The notes under the pieces are model-generated. The model made no database searches. It was not told the DNA's origin and saw nothing but the letters and a program-made list of their open reading frames with translations. Both the position numbers and the translations under genes were made by a program. Of a DNA stretch of 14,186 nucleotides, positions 14,162 through 14,186 are shown in pieces. Source of the stretch: Gammaproteobacteria bacterium. Lineage in GTDB: Bacteria > Pseudomonadota > Gammaproteobacteria > UWMA-0217. The stretch spans positions 1-14,186 of the forward strand of contig JALVPS010000277.1 of the NCBI GenBank assembly GCA_027031685.1, read 5' to 3'. Position 1 is the stretch's first letter, and each line of letters opens with the position of its first letter.

Positions 14162-14186
14162 GGGATCCTCCCGATTTGCGGGGCAC

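Overview
The window is GC-rich and gene-dense. Every supported gene lies on the minus strand, so transcription runs from high to low coordinates. The protein families point to a high-GC gammaproteobacterium: a Mak-type ROK kinase very like the E. coli one, a PrkA-YeaH-SpoVR cluster, a WbpE-like aminotransferase and hybrid GGDEF/EAL proteins. A purple-sulfur or Ectothiorhodospira-like lineage would fit, but that is inference from composition and gene content. No tRNA, rRNA, CRISPR array or mobile element was seen.

Layout, in transcription order from the right edge: (1) 14161-13652, a small 2H (two-histidine) phosphoesterase of the cyclic-phosphodiesterase type. (2) 13564-11858, an EAL-CBS-GGDEF protein in which both c-di-GMP enzymatic domains look dead. 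(3) 11735-9843, a tightly overlapping set: PduO-type cobalamin adenosyltransferase, Mak-type sugar kinase and an unrecognised 144-residue protein, closed by a likely intrinsic terminator. (4) 9715-5357, a signalling operon: membrane sensor histidine kinase, stand-alone receiver protein and a coiled-coil-GAF-GGDEF-EAL protein. (5) A non-coding stretch of about 450 bases (4901-5356) with a sigma-S-like -10 element and two inverted repeats. (6) 4900-419, the operon prkA-yeaH-spoVR. (7) 337-1, the start of a DegT/WbpE-type aminotransferase cut by the left edge.

Two themes stand out. One is c-di-GMP signalling: a kinase/receiver pair coupled to a protein that probably degrades c-di-GMP, with a second, catalytically degenerate c-di-GMP-family protein nearby. 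The other is the PrkA-YeaH-SpoVR stress/stationary-phase module, which is widely conserved but mechanistically poorly understood. Its upstream region here carries a sigma-S-like promoter element, which agrees with what is known of the E. coli homologues. Nothing in the window is clearly a new system. The best candidates for new biology are the doubly degenerate EAL-CBS-GGDEF protein, the unrecognised 144-residue protein, and the DNA-binding-free kinase-receiver-phosphodiesterase pathway.
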